From: Prevotella sp.
GTDB taxonomy: Bacteria; Bacteroidota; Bacteroidia; Bacteroidales; Bacteroidaceae
DNA: 64,000 bases
Direction of reading: 5' to 3'
NCBI GenBank assembly: GCA_017428055.1
Contig: JAFRRN010000099.1
Span: 1 to 64,000, forward strand
The notes below the pieces were generated by a model. It did no database searches. It was not told the DNA's origin and saw nothing but the letters and a program-made list of their open reading frames with translations. This document shows, in pieces, positions 8,590 to 17,619 of the stretch. How positions within the stretch are numbered: position 1 is the stretch's first letter; each line of letters opens with the position of its first letter. The position numbers were made by a program, and so were the translations under genes.

Positions 8590-9507
8590 ATGTGGTTGGT
8601 ATTGGCATTCCTATCGGCAACCTTGTTGGGTTGCTACGATTCTTTCAAGAAAGAGGCACTCCAAGGCAACGCCGTGATACCCGTCTTGTTTCTCAACACC
8701 TTGTTCTCATCGTTGATATTCCTGCCGTTCATCATTCTTTCGGCAACATCTCACAGCCTTGATTCAACCATATTTCACGTAGCTTCGGGTGGGTGGGGAG
8801 AGCATAAGTATATCCTTCTGAAAAGCCTCATAGTCCTCTCTTCATGGATATTTGGGTATTTCGGCATGAAACACCTGCCGTTGACCATCGTCGGGCCTAT
8901 CAATGCCACTCGTCCCGTGATGGTGTTGGTGGGTGCGATGCTCGTCTTTGGTGAGCGTCTCAACCTTTATCAGTGGATTGGAGTGTTGCTTGCCGTCATC
9001 TCCTTTTTCATGTTGAGTAGGAGTGGAAGGAAGGAGGGCATTGATTTCAAGCACGACAAGTGGGTGTTTTTTGTAGTTCTCGCCGCCGTCCTTGGTGCCG
9101 TGAGTGGCTTATATGATAAGTACCTCATGGCTTTACCCGCCGATGGGGGATTGGGATTAGACAAGATGATGGTACAGAGTTGGTACACCATCTATCAATG
9201 TATACTCATGGGCGTAGTGCTGATGCTGCTATGGTGGCCAGTGCGCCATCGTTCCACGCCCTTCCATTGGCATTGGAGCATCATTTTCATCAGCGTTTTC
9301 CTTAGTTCTGCCGACTTCTTGTATTTCTATTCCTTGAGCCTTCCTGGTGCCATGATTAGTATTGTGAGCATGATACGACGTGGCTCCGTGGTGGTAAGTT
9401 TCCTCTTCGGTGCGATCTTCTTCCATGAAAAGAACCTCAAAAGCAAGGTGGTAGACTTGGCTTTGGTACTCTTGGGCATGGTGTTCCTATATCTTGGAAG
9501 CCATTAA
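8590..9507 (+). CDS. EamA/DMT-family transporter
   Basis: A 305-residue integral membrane protein with about ten hydrophobic helices in two repeated halves, the layout of the drug/metabolite transporter superfamily. The first repeat ends with the typical PLTIVGPINATRPVMVLVGAMLVFGERLNLYQWIGVLLAVISFFML, and the second with SLPGAMISIVSMIRRGSVVVSFLFGAIFFHEKNLKSKVVDLALVLLGMVFL. The substrate is unknown; relatives export amino acids, nucleosides or metabolites. A short gap separates it from truA. Confidence 0.88.
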   Translation: MWLVLAFLSATLLGCYDSFKKEALQGNAVIPVLFLNTLFSSLIFLPFIILSATSHSLDSTIFHVASGGWGEHKYILLKSLIVLSSWIFGYFGMKHLPLTIVGPINATRPVMVLVGAMLVFGERLNLYQWIGVLLAVISFFMLSRSGRKEGIDFKHDKWVFFVVLAAVLGAVSGLYDKYLMALPADGGLGLDKMMVQSWYTIYQCILMGVVLMLLWWPVRHRSTPFHWHWSIIFISVFLSSADFLYFYSLSLPGAMISIVSMIRRGSVVVSFLFGAIFFHEKNLKSKVVDLALVLLGMVFLYLGSH

Positions 9508-9610
9508 TTGCCATTCCCCGTTATCTTCCTATAGGTTGTATTTGCCCTATCCTTTCATTAATTATGTATAAATACATGGGTGGGATGAATCGTTTTTGCC
9601 AAAAAATCCT

Positions 9611-9618
9611 TAAATTTG
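9611..9618 (+). promoter_or_regulatory. -7 promoter box for uvrA
   Basis: TAaaTTTG lies 38 bases before the uvrA ATG. A TTTG at 9595-9598 is only 12 bases upstream, so the -33 element is not convincing. Probably drives uvrA and the overlapping glycosyltransferase gene. Confidence 0.45.
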
Positions 9619-9656
9619 CATATTGATTCAAATATATTTGGTGGGGATTATTGTTT

Positions 9657-12527
9657 ATGGGCGAGTATATAGAAGTGAAGGGAGCGAGGGTCAACAACCT
9701 CAAGAACATCAGTGTAAACATTCCGCGTGACAAGTTTGTAGTCGTGGCGGGCGTATCCGGGTCAGGCAAATCGTCGTTGGCATTCGACACGTTGTATGCC
9801 GAGGGCCAGCGGAGGTATGTGGAGTCGCTTTCGTCTTTCGCCCGCCAGTTCCTTGGAAGGATGAGCAAGCCCGAATGTGACTTTATCAAGGGGCTGCCGC
9901 CCGCTATCGCCATCGAACAGAAGACCATCGCCCGCAACCCCCGTTCCACCGTCGGCACCTCCACGGAGATATACGAATACTTACGCTTGTTGTTCGCCCG
10001 CATCGGCAAGACCTATTCTCCCGTGAGCGGCATGGAAGTGAAAAAACACTCCAGCGAGGACATCGTGGCATGTGTGCAGGGCTTCTCCGAGGGGACGAAG
10101 TTTGTCGTGCTTGCCCCCATGAAGGTGCCTGAAGGCCGCACCCTGCTCAAGCAATTGGAGATGGAAATCCAGCAGGGTTTTGCCCGGTTGTGGTACAAGA
10201 ACGACTTTGTGCGCATCGACGACTTCATCAGCCAGCACAAGAAAAAGGAACTCTCTGTCACCGACTCACCCTTGGTGGGCGAGTTGTGGCTCTTGATCGA
10301 CCGCCTCTCGGTGAGCAAGGAGAAAGATGCCGTCTCCCGACTCATCGACTCGACGGAGACGGCGATGTATGAGGGCGACGGTGCCTGCCGCCTGGTGTTT
10401 CTCCCATCCCACCTCGCGTATGACTTTTCCATGCGTTTCGAGGCTGACGGCATGACGTTTGAGGAACCCAACGACAATATGTTCTCGTTTAATTCGCCCC
10501 TTGGGGCGTGTCCCACGTGCGAAGGCTTCGGCAGCATCATCGGCATTGATGAGAAGTTGGTGATTCCCAACTCTTCGCTAAGTGTGTATGGGGGCTGTGT
10601 GCAATGCTGGCATGGTGATAAGATGGGCGTTTGGAAAGACATCTTCTGCCGTAATGCCGTGCGCGACGGCTTTCCCATCTTCAAGCCCTATTATGAGTTG
10701 ACACGCAAGGAGAAGGACATGCTGTGGCACGGCCTGCCATCAGAAAAGAACATGAATATCCACGACCAAGTGAACATCGATGCCTTCTTCAACATGGTGA
10801 AGGAGAACCAGTACAAGATACAGTATCGCGTGATGATGAGCCGATACCGTGGCAAGACGGTGTGCCCTGATTGCCATGGCACACGGCTTCGCAAGGAGGC
10901 GACGTGGGTGAAGGTCGCCGGGAAGAGCATCTGCGACCTTGTGGAAATGCCCGTCATCAACCTCTACCAGTGGTTTGAGAACCTCCAACTTGAACAACAT
11001 GAGGCAGCCATTGCCAGGCGAATCCTCACGGAGATCAAGATGCGATTGCGTTTCCTTGTCGAAGTGGGATTGGGGTACCTCACTCTCAACCGCCCTTCCA
11101 ACACGTTGAGTGGAGGGGAGAGCCAGCGCATCAACCTCACCACGTCGCTCGGCAGCTCGCTCGTTGGCTCCCTCTATATCCTTGACGAGCCGAGCATCGG
11201 CCTTCATAGCCGCGACACGCAACGCCTCGTCCATGTCTTGAAAGAACTTCAGTCGATAGGGAATACCGTCATCGTGGTGGAGCATGACGAGGAAATCATG
11301 CGGGCAGCCGACTATCTCATCGACGTGGGGCCTGATGCAGGACGGCTCGGTGGTGAGATTGTCTTTGAGGGAACCATCCCCGGGGGCGAGGAACTGATGG
11401 CGATGACGAAGACTTATCCACGCTCGTATACCATCCAGTACCTCACGGGCATCGACCAGATAGAGGTGCCAAGGTCGCGAAGGCCGTGGAACATGTTTGT
11501 GGAACTGAAGGGATGTAGGATGAATAACCTCCATGGCATCGACGTGAAGTTCCCCTTAAATGTCTTTACTGTGGTGACGGGCGTTTCGGGGTCGGGCAAG
11601 TCCTCGTTGGTGAAGGGTACGTTGTTCCCTGCAATGAAACGCCATCTCGACGAGGTGGCAGACATCCCCGGCGAATATGTGTCTTTGGAGGGCGACTGGC
11701 GGATGGTCTCGCACGTGGAGATGGTGGACCAAAACCCCATCGGCAAGAGCACCCGCTCCAATCCCGCTACGTATGTCAAGGCCTACGATGTCATCAGGCA
11801 GCTCTTCGCCGAGCAGCCTCTTTCCAAGCAGATGGGGTTCACGGCGCAATATTTCTCGTTCAATGCCGATGGCGGACGCTGCGAGGAATGTAAGGGAGTG
11901 GGTACCATCACCATCGAGATGCAGTTCATGGCAGACCTTGAGTTGGAATGCGAGGTTTGTCATGGGCAACGTTTCAAGCGCGACATCCTCGACGTGCGCT
12001 TTGAGGGAAAGAATATCAACGACGTGCTTGACATGACGGTGTCGGAGGCAATCGAGTTTTTCAACACGGCGGCAGGCAGCGACGGCATCACCTCGTCGAT
12101 GGCTTCGGATGCGCGATTGGTGGCACAGCGGCTCCAGACGTTGGAGGACGTGGGATTGGGATATATCAAACTCGGACAGAACTCGTCCACGTTGTCGGGG
12201 GGCGAGAACCAACGTGTGAAGCTCGCCTACTTCATCGGGCAGGAACGGCAAGACCCCACCTTGTTCATCTTCGACGAGCCCACCACGGGCCTTCATTTCC
12301 ATGACATCAAGCGATTGCTGAAAGCGTTTGACGCATTGATACAACGCGGGCACACCATCCTCGTGGTGGAACATAACCTTGACGTGGTGAAATGCGCCGA
12401 CCATGTCATAGACCTTGGACCCGACGGCGGCGACAAGGGCGGGAATATCGTGTGCCAAGGCACGCCGGAGGAGGTGGCGCAATGCGTAGAAAGCATAACA
12501 GGACATTACCTTAAAGATAAATTATGA
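9657..12527 (+). CDS. uvrA: Excinuclease ABC subunit A (UvrA), paralog with an incomplete first zinc module
   Basis: A 956-residue UvrA ATPase, which recognises DNA lesions and loads UvrB in nucleotide excision repair. Both ABC halves are intact: Walker [11 protein letters not shown] near residues 34 and 642, signatures LSGGESQRI and LSGGENQRV, Walker B LDEPSIGL and FDEPTTGL. The second zinc module has its four cysteines (CEEC and CEVC). The first keeps only CPTC near residue 283. The upstream CxxC pair of standard UvrA is replaced by a stretch ([13 protein letters not shown]) lacking cysteine; another CxxC (CVQC) appears near residue 312. This fits a Bacteroidetes UvrA paralog rather than canonical UvrA. 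ATG at 9657 is preferred over a TTG two codons earlier. Confidence 0.92.
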   Translation: MGEYIEVKGARVNNLKNISVNIPRDKFVVVAGVSGSGKSSLAFDTLYAEGQRRYVESLSSFARQFLGRMSKPECDFIKGLPPAIAIEQKTIARNPRSTVGTSTEIYEYLRLLFARIGKTYSPVSGMEVKKHSSEDIVACVQGFSEGTKFVVLAPMKVPEGRTLLKQLEMEIQQGFARLWYKNDFVRIDDFISQHKKKELSVTDSPLVGELWLLIDRLSVSKEKDAVSRLIDSTETAMYEGDGACRLVFLPSHLAYDFSMRFEADGMTFEEPNDNMFSFNSPLGACPTCEGFGSIIGIDEKLVIPNSSLSVYGGCVQCWHGDKMGVWKDIFCRNAVRDGFPIFKPYYELTRKEKDMLWHGLPSEKNMNIHDQVNIDAFFNMVKENQYKIQYRVMMSRYRGKTVCPDCHGTRLRKEATWVKVAGKSICDLVEMPVINLYQWFENLQLEQHEAAIARRILTEIKMRLRFLVEVGLGYLTLNRPSNTLSGGESQRINLTTSLGSSLVGSLYILDEPSIGLHSRDTQRLVHVLKELQSIGNTVIVVEHDEEIMRAADYLIDVGPDAGRLGGEIVFEGTIPGGEELMAMTKTYPRSYTIQYLTGIDQIEVPRSRRPWNMFVELKGCRMNNLHGIDVKFPLNVFTVVTGVSGSGKSSLVKGTLFPAMKRHLDEVADIPGEYVSLEGDWRMVSHVEMVDQNPIGKSTRSNPATYVKAYDVIRQLFAEQPLSKQMGFTAQYFSFNADGGRCEECKGVGTITIEMQFMADLELECEVCHGQRFKRDILDVRFEGKNINDVLDMTVSEAIEFFNTAAGSDGITSSMASDARLVAQRLQTLEDVGLGYIKLGQNSSTLSGGENQRVKLAYFIGQERQDPTLFIFDEPTTGLHFHDIKRLLKAFDALIQRGHTILVVEHNLDVVKCADHVIDLGPDGGDKGGNIVCQGTPEEVAQCVESITGHYLKDKL

Positions 12528-13447
12528 TTAAAACAGAACTGTCAATCTTGATACCGACGTACAATGACGTGTGCATTGACTTGGTGCGAGGGCTTGCCAA
12601 GCAATGTATGGCGGTCAAACGCCTACGGTATCACATCCTCGTGGCGGACGATGGGTCTACAGACCCTGCCGTCATCGAGGCCAACCAAGCCATCAATGGG
12701 ATTCTCAACTGCTCGTATGTACTACGCGGCGTTAATTGCGGGAGAGCCATCACACGCAACTGGCTCGCCTACCAGGCGCGGCATGAGTGGCTGCTCTTTA
12801 TCGATGCCGACATGTCGTTGGAGCGCGACGACTTCATCCAGAGATATGTGGAGGAAGATGAGGAGGGCGGACTGCTCTACGGGGGCTATGTGGTCAAGGG
12901 CGACGAGAGGGAATGGAAGGGAAACCTCAGGTTCCGCTACGAGAAGAAGGAAGAGCCCAAGCACACGATGGAACAGCGTGAAGAACATCCCTATCAGGAT
13001 TTCCATACCTCCAACTTCCTGATCATGCGCCGGCATTATGTGGAGAACTTGTTGGACGCGAGATTCAAGCACTATGGCTATGAAGATGTGCTTTTCGGGA
13101 AGGTGTTGCAGCAGAAGTTCATTCCCATTATCCACATCGACAACCCCGTGGCATTCTCGCGGTTCGAGGACAATGAGCATTTCGTGGCGAAGATGGAGGA
13201 GGGGATGCGTACGCTCTATGAGTTCCGTGATGAGTTGAGTGGCTATTCACGCTTGATTGACAAGAAGGAGAAACTGGAGAGGCACCATCTCCTGCCCATC
13301 GTCCGACACATATTTAATATATGTAAGCGGCATTGGCGTGCCAACCTCTGTGGCAACAACCCCTCCTTGTTCGTGTTCAAGCTATACAAGATAGGGTATT
13401 ATTGCTCTTTGCACCAGCGTCAAGACAGTGGGAAGCAAGAGCAATAG
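12524..13447 (+). CDS. Glycosyltransferase family 2
   Basis: A 307-residue GT-A fold transferase. The N-terminal nucleotide-sugar part is clear: LSILIPTYNDVCIDLVRGL, VADDGSTDPAVIEAN, and the metal-binding DAD in LLFIDADMSLERDDF at about residue 92. A later acidic motif, HYGYEDVLFGKVL, fits the ED box of GT2 enzymes. There are no transmembrane helices, so it probably acts at the cytoplasmic face of the membrane on a lipid-linked or surface glycan acceptor. Its ATG overlaps the uvrA stop as ATGA, implying translational coupling, though a functional link to repair is not obvious. Confidence 0.88.
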   Translation: MIKTELSILIPTYNDVCIDLVRGLAKQCMAVKRLRYHILVADDGSTDPAVIEANQAINGILNCSYVLRGVNCGRAITRNWLAYQARHEWLLFIDADMSLERDDFIQRYVEEDEEGGLLYGGYVVKGDEREWKGNLRFRYEKKEEPKHTMEQREEHPYQDFHTSNFLIMRRHYVENLLDARFKHYGYEDVLFGKVLQQKFIPIIHIDNPVAFSRFEDNEHFVAKMEEGMRTLYEFRDELSGYSRLIDKKEKLERHHLLPIVRHIFNICKRHWRANLCGNNPSLFVFKLYKIGYYCSLHQRQDSGKQEQ

Positions 13448-13456
13448 CCTTTCGTT

Positions 13457-13720
13457 TTTGTCAATATTTTGTCACAAAAACCCCTCAAATGGCGGTCGTT
13501 TTTCCAAACAAACCTACGTTTGGCTGGAAAAACCGTTGTTTTTGATGGTTTTTGTAATGTGTTGTAAGCCAACGACTTGCAAGATGGATGTGTCATCCAC
13601 CGTCTCCAAAGGCGGCAATTTAACATTTTTTGGGCGGCATCGGTCCCCGATAAATGCCCCCTTTATGGAGAATAACTGTGGCATCTATGCCCGATAGATG
13701 CCGCCCAAAAAATGTTAAAT
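13457..13720 (-). repeat. Dispersed repeat element, copy A, with a palindromic end
   Basis: This fills most of the 440-base gap between the glycosyltransferase and the metallo-hydrolase. One end is a perfect 23-base inverted repeat (arms 13618-13640 and 13698-13720, core AAAAAATGTT). The other contains a stem of nine pairs (13498-13506 with 13525-13533) followed by TTTGTCAA. Read on the minus strand it aligns along its whole length with 32813-33074. A small open frame on the minus strand (ATG at 13626, stop near 13420, 68 residues, opening MLNCRLWRRWM) has an in-frame counterpart in the other copy. The rest of the gap (13721-13887) is AT-rich without a recognisable gene. Confidence 0.75.
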
Positions 13721-13887
13721 GGATGTATCGACCGAAAAATGATGGGTGAAAAGTGAAAAATGACCGCCGCAAGGGCGTGTCGGATCTTCATTTTTCAATG
13801 ATGGAATTCTATTTCATGATTTCTCGTGAGAGGCGTTTTGTCAAACATTTTGGTCAAAATTAATGCTTGGCGGAGGGGCAGGATGGC

Positions 13888-14694
13888 CTAATCTTTCAGG
13901 TAGAAAATGTCTGAAGGCGTGGTGCGTTTCAGCACGTCAAGCTCGAAGTCCTTACCCACCACGATGCCGTAGGAGCGGAGTGTCTGCTCTATCGTCTTGC
14001 GGGCAAGTTCGGGGTGGTTGTTCTCCTCGCTGAGATGGCAGAGCCACACATGGCGCAGACGCTCCGTGGCGTTCTCTGCCAGAGCCTTGCCGCATTCGGC
14101 ATTCGACATGTGCCCCTTGTCGCCCATGATACGCTTCTTGAGGTGTGCGGGATAGGTGCCTGCCATCAGCATCTCCGCGTCATAGTTGGCTTCGATGATG
14201 AGATAGTTGGCTTCGCCGATGTATTTCCGCATCTCGTCGGTGAGATGCCCGATGTCTGTCATGATGCAAAACACCTGTCCCTCCACCTCGATGCGGTACC
14301 CCACGCTGTCGAGGCTGTCATGTGGCACGTCGAATGACGTGACCTGGAACGGGCCGAGGTTGAAGGTGGTGCCCTTCTCGAAAGACTTGGCGCGTCCCGC
14401 CTCTATCTTGCAGCGCACACAATAATTGTTGTCGATGCCGTGATGGACGGTGGCGGTGGAGTAGACCGCGGTGTCAAACTGGCGGCTCACGCTGCCCACG
14501 GCTTTCACATGGTCGGCATGGTCGTGGGTGATGAGCATGTATTTCACGCGGTTGTAGGGAATGTCGTACTTCTTGAGGTAACGCCTGACGTTGCGCATAC
14601 CAACCCCCGCGTCGATCATCAGCCCCTCTTTCTCTGTGTAAAGGAAGTAGCAGTTGCCACTGCTGCCGCTCCCAAAGGATATGAATCTCAGCAT
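13888..14694 (-). CDS. MBL-fold metallo-hydrolase, YycJ/WalJ-like
   Basis: A 268-residue metallo-beta-lactamase-fold protein. It opens with LRFISFGSGSSGNCYFL, carries the metal site THDHADH at residues about 59-65, and has later ligands in DVPHDSLDSVGY, TDIGHLTDEM, EANYDAEML and LCHLSEENN. This set matches the YycJ family, proposed to be 5'-to-3' DNA exonucleases linked to repair and cell division in Firmicutes; the role in Bacteroidales is not established. It has its own transcript, divergent from the downstream lipoprotein gene. Confidence 0.88.
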   Translation of the reverse strand: MLRFISFGSGSSGNCYFLYTEKEGLMIDAGVGMRNVRRYLKKYDIPYNRVKYMLITHDHADHVKAVGSVSRQFDTAVYSTATVHHGIDNNYCVRCKIEAGRAKSFEKGTTFNLGPFQVTSFDVPHDSLDSVGYRIEVEGQVFCIMTDIGHLTDEMRKYIGEANYLIIEANYDAEMLMAGTYPAHLKKRIMGDKGHMSNAECGKALAENATERLRHVWLCHLSEENNHPELARKTIEQTLRSYGIVVGKDFELDVLKRTTPSDIFYLKD

Positions 14695-14763
14695 GGTTTG
14701 TTATTTTGTACAAAATTACAAAAAATATTCGTTACCCATCTCTTTGTTATCTTAACTTTTTGT

Positions 14764-14771
14764 TATCTTTG
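14764..14771 (+). promoter_or_regulatory. -7 promoter box for the lipoprotein gene
   Basis: TAtcTTTG lies 21 bases upstream of the ATG at 14793, with a possible -33 TTTG at 14743-14746, 17 bases upstream. Confidence 0.5.
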
Positions 14772-14792
14772 TCGAAATTTAATAATTTTAAG

Positions 14793-15284
14793 ATGAAAGC
14801 CGTTAATCAGTCATATAAACGTTTACATTGCGCCACGCTCGCGCTGGCACTCTGCATGGGAGTGGTGATGTTGATGGCATCATGCGGCAGACATGGCTCC
14901 AGGCAACTAAAGAGAGAGGTGGACTCGTTTGCGGTGAATTATTTCAATTGGCAATACCACAAGGCTTTTCGCCATGTCACGCCAGGGTCGGAAATATGGA
15001 TTGCCTATGCCGCCTCGCAGGTACACCAGGCCGACATCGACCTGTTGCGGCAGAAAGAGAAACCTGCCACGTGCGAGATACATGGCATCGACTTTGACGA
15101 CAACGACTCGACGGCGGTTGCCCATGTCACCATCCGTGACTTCCTGCGTATGGACACCATCGGGCGGGCGGCGTCTTTCGTCGCCTCTGCCGACTACGAC
15201 ATCCCGCTCCGCTTCATGCCCGAAAGACAAAAGTGGATGGTGAACATCCAAGCGCCGCTGCGACCCGTGAAACGTATGGAGTGA
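14793..15284 (+). CDS. Putative lipoprotein of unknown function
   Basis: A 163-residue protein. Residues 1-28 form a lipoprotein signal with hydrophobic core LALALCMGVVMLMASC, the cysteine being the lipidation site. The mature part has a helical start (RQLKREVDSFAVNYFNWQYHKAFRHVTP) followed by strands, somewhat like NTF2/cystatin-type folds, but I do not recognise a family. The start is set by the promoter box ending 21 bases before this ATG; an earlier in-frame ATG at 14706 would put charged residues ahead of the signal. It stands alone. Confidence 0.7.
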   Translation: MKAVNQSYKRLHCATLALALCMGVVMLMASCGRHGSRQLKREVDSFAVNYFNWQYHKAFRHVTPGSEIWIAYAASQVHQADIDLLRQKEKPATCEIHGIDFDDNDSTAVAHVTIRDFLRMDTIGRAASFVASADYDIPLRFMPERQKWMVNIQAPLRPVKRME

Positions 15285-15322
15285 TATTCCCGTGGATATT
15301 TTTTCATATTTGAGTTTTTTCT

Positions 15323-15330
15323 TATCTTTG
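15323..15330 (+). promoter_or_regulatory. -7 promoter box for the MNT/HEPN pair
   Basis: TAtcTTTG lies 25 bases before the first codon of the nucleotidyltransferase gene. A -33 element is not clear. Confidence 0.5.
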
Positions 15331-15355
15331 TAAAGGCAAATAAAAAGGGATTGGT

Positions 15356-15670
15356 TTGGACAGGCAGATGGTCATAGACAACATCGTAAGAGTGGCAAAG
15401 GAGACGCTGCCACCCAATAGCACATTGCTACTTTATGGCTCACAAGCGCGTGGGGACAGCCATGAGGGGAGCGACTGGGACTTGTTGGTGTTGCTCGACA
15501 AGCCCAAGCTGACGGCGGATGACTATGACTTGATTTATCCGCTCCGTGAATTAGGGTGGGACATAGGGGAGGAGATTAACCCCCATCTCTATACCAAGGA
15601 GAAATGGAACTCATGGACATTCCTGCCTTTTTATAAGAATGTGGAACAAGACAAAATCATATTGATATGA
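15356..15670 (+). CDS. MNT-type nucleotidyltransferase (probable antitoxin)
   Basis: A 104-residue minimal nucleotidyltransferase. The active-site motif GSx10DxD is complete: GSQARGDSHEGSDWDLL at residues about 28-44. Such proteins act as antitoxins for HEPN RNases, in known cases by adding AMP to the toxin. The first codon is TTG, giving MDRQMVIDN; an ATG four codons later is the alternative. The HEPN gene overlaps its stop as ATGA, so the two are translated together. No helix-turn-helix is present in either protein. Confidence 0.88.
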   Translation: MDRQMVIDNIVRVAKETLPPNSTLLLYGSQARGDSHEGSDWDLLVLLDKPKLTADDYDLIYPLRELGWDIGEEINPHLYTKEKWNSWTFLPFYKNVEQDKIILI

Positions 15671-16068
15671 GCCTGAGTGCAGAAGAAAGACAAGCATTGG
15701 TCAAACTGGAGATGGAAAAGGCGATGAAAACATACGCCGAGGCAGAGGCTTTGATGAAAGGGGAGTTTTGGAATGGCGTGGCAAGTAGGTTGTATTATGC
15801 CGTGTTTCATGCCGTGAGCGCTTTGCTCGTCCATGACAAGCACCAAGTAAACACGCATCGGGGGGTGCATACGATGTTTGCCTTGCATTACATCAGGACA
15901 AATGCTCTCTCGACGCAATATGGGAAGCTATTCAACCAATTGCAGACCATGAGAGAGGAAAGTGACTACAATTGCATCTATGATGTGGATCCTGATGAAC
16001 TGGCAGCCAAGATGCAACCGGCCAAACAGCTCATCCTCGACATTGGGGAGATGATTCAGAAACAATGA
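15667..16068 (+). CDS. HEPN domain protein (probable toxin partner)
   Basis: A 133-residue all-helical protein of the HEPN superfamily. The characteristic core is GVASRLYYAVFHAVSALLVHDKH at about residues 36-58, preceded by EAEALMKGEFWN. HEPN proteins paired with MNT genes are usually ribonucleases or RNA binders. Here the strict HepT motif Rx4HxY is not seen; there is R-LYYAVF-H, typical of the wider HEPN group. Whether it is a toxin or a subunit of a two-part nucleotidyltransferase cannot be decided from sequence. It overlaps the MNT gene by four bases. Confidence 0.85.
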   Translation: MSLSAEERQALVKLEMEKAMKTYAEAEALMKGEFWNGVASRLYYAVFHAVSALLVHDKHQVNTHRGVHTMFALHYIRTNALSTQYGKLFNQLQTMREESDYNCIYDVDPDELAAKMQPAKQLILDIGEMIQKQ

Positions 16069-16125
16069 AAGTCATGGGTATAATGCACGTGGATTAAATA
16101 ATCATGGCGGTTTTCTTGCTTGTTT

Positions 16126-16205
16126 GTGTCGAAAAGTGTATCTTTGCAGACGGAAAAGGTGTCGAAAAGTGTTGGTTTTCCCAGGTTTAAGGTGTCGAAA
16201 AATGT
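16126..16205 (+). repeat. Three 14-bp direct repeats at exact 33-bp spacing upstream of the DUF4143 ATPase
   Basis: GTGTCGAAAAGTGT occurs at 16126-16139 and 16159-16172, and with one change (A for G at position 10) at 16192-16205. Starts are 33 bases apart both times, about three helical turns. The last copy ends three bases before the ATG at 16209, and the -7 promoter box lies between copies 1 and 2. This is consistent with operator sites for a repressor or with a repeat in the leader RNA. Confidence 0.8.
16139..16146 (+). promoter_or_regulatory. -7 promoter box within the repeat array
   Basis: TAtcTTTG begins on the last base of the first 14-bp repeat. A TTG at 16116-16118 lies 20 bases upstream as a possible -33 element. 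A protein bound to the repeats would overlap the promoter and leader. Confidence 0.55.
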
Positions 16206-16208
16206 GTT

Positions 16209-17492
16209 ATGCAAAGATTTGTCTATCAAAAACTGATTGATTGGAAGTGTAAGAACAACCGCAAGCCGCTAATCCTCAACGGAGCGCGACAGGTGGGTAA
16301 GACATGGTTGCTACGTGAGTTCGGTATGAACGAATATGGGCAACTGGCTTATTTCTCGTGTGATAAGAGTGAGGATGTGCGGAAATTATTTGATAAAGAC
16401 TATGATGTGGAGCGTATCGTCAGGCAATTGAGTGCCCTATCAGGTATTGACATCCGTCCCCATGAAACGCTATTGGTGCTTGACGAGGTGCAATCCTGCC
16501 CCCGTGCGTTATCTGCCTTGAAGTATTTTTGTGAGGATGCACCCCAATATCATGTCGCGGTGGCAGGGTCATTACTCGGCATCTCACTCCATGAAGGGTT
16601 GTCGTTCCCCGTGGGTAAAGTCGATATGATCAGGGTGTTTCCCATGACATTTAGGGAGTTTTTGCGTGCGATGGGCAAGCAAGGGATGGAGCAGTTGGTG
16701 GCTTCATGCGACTATGAGTCGATGAATGTGCTGTCAGAGGCTTTTACAGATTTGCTCCGGCAGTATCTCTTTGTTGGTGGAATGCCCGCTGCGGTACTGG
16801 CATACGGCAACCATGAGGGTCTGAACGCGGTCAGGGAGATACAAAGGCAAATCTTGTTTGACTACGGAAAGGATTTCTCCAAACATGCACCCGTACATCA
16901 AGTGACGAGGATTAACCAAGTATGGCAGTCCATACCAGCGCAATTGTTTAAGGAGAACAAGAAATTCAGGTATGCAGACTTGAAAAAGGGTGGACGGGCG
17001 ACGGACTTTGAATTGGCGATACAATGGTTGATTGACACGGGGCTGGTCCACAAGGTCACGAGATGTAGAGAGCCGAGAATGCCGCTGAAGGTGTACGAGG
17101 ATGCCAATGCCTTCAAGCTTTTTATGGTTGATTGCGGACTCCTTGGCGCCATGGTTGATGCCCCGGCAGCACAGATGTTGATTGGCAATTCCGCTTTCGT
17201 GGAATATAAGGGAGGGCTTGCAGAGCAGTATGTTTACCAACAATTGTCAAGTAATAGTGAAAAAAACATCTTTTATTACAGTGCGGACAATTCAAGGATG
17301 GAAATCGATTTCCTCATGCAATCGGATGATGGCATCGTACCCATTGAGGTCAAGGCAGGGCGCAATGTGGTGTCTAATTCCCTCCACCGTTATTTGGAAA
17401 CACATCCAGAACTACACGCCATCCGATATTCCCTATTACCCTATATTCGGCAGGAACATCTGACCAATATCCCCTTGTATGCCATACCATAA
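16209..17492 (+). CDS. AAA ATPase with DUF4143 domain
   Basis: A 427-residue protein. The N-terminal AAA domain has Walker A GARQVGKT at residues about 25-32 and Walker B LLVLDEVQ near 93, plus AVAGSLLGI as sensor region. The C-terminal DUF4143 half (from about 210) includes GGRATDFELAIQWLIDTGLVHKV, FKLFMVDCGLLGA and the nuclease-like EIDFLMQSDDGIVPIEVKAG, where E, D and ExK resemble the PD-(D/E)xK core. These proteins are numerous and variable in Bacteroidales and their role is unknown; a defence or selfish-element role has been suspected. Transcribed alone from a promoter overlain by direct repeats, between two toxin-antitoxin-like pairs. Confidence 0.88.
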   Translation: MQRFVYQKLIDWKCKNNRKPLILNGARQVGKTWLLREFGMNEYGQLAYFSCDKSEDVRKLFDKDYDVERIVRQLSALSGIDIRPHETLLVLDEVQSCPRALSALKYFCEDAPQYHVAVAGSLLGISLHEGLSFPVGKVDMIRVFPMTFREFLRAMGKQGMEQLVASCDYESMNVLSEAFTDLLRQYLFVGGMPAAVLAYGNHEGLNAVREIQRQILFDYGKDFSKHAPVHQVTRINQVWQSIPAQLFKENKKFRYADLKKGGRATDFELAIQWLIDTGLVHKVTRCREPRMPLKVYEDANAFKLFMVDCGLLGAMVDAPAAQMLIGNSAFVEYKGGLAEQYVYQQLSSNSEKNIFYYSADNSRMEIDFLMQSDDGIVPIEVKAGRNVVSNSLHRYLETHPELHAIRYSLLPYIRQEHLTNIPLYAIP

Positions 17493-17582
17493 ACGATGGG
17501 GTGGTGGATGGGAGGTGGATGCCTAATCCATTAAAAATGTTTAATAAATAGGCAATCCCAACGTTATTTCATAAATAATGTT

Positions 17583-17590
17583 TACCTTTG
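17583..17590 (+). promoter_or_regulatory. -7 promoter box for the 1233-residue secreted protein
   Basis: TAccTTTG lies 29 bases before the ATG at 17620. No convincing -33 TTTG at the usual distance. Confidence 0.5.
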
Positions 17591-17619
17591 TATGAATATT
17601 CACAATAAAACATAAGCTT

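Noticed and set aside
13721..13887. Possible tRNA or structured RNA in the rest of the gap before the metallo-hydrolase
   Set aside because: No cloverleaf or conserved RNA signature could be found; only AT-rich and A/G-repeat sequence is seen.
16126..16205. Possible CRISPR array because of regularly spaced repeats
   Set aside because: There are just three 14-base repeats, too short for CRISPR repeats, and no cas genes are near. Placement over a promoter and leader favours operator sites.
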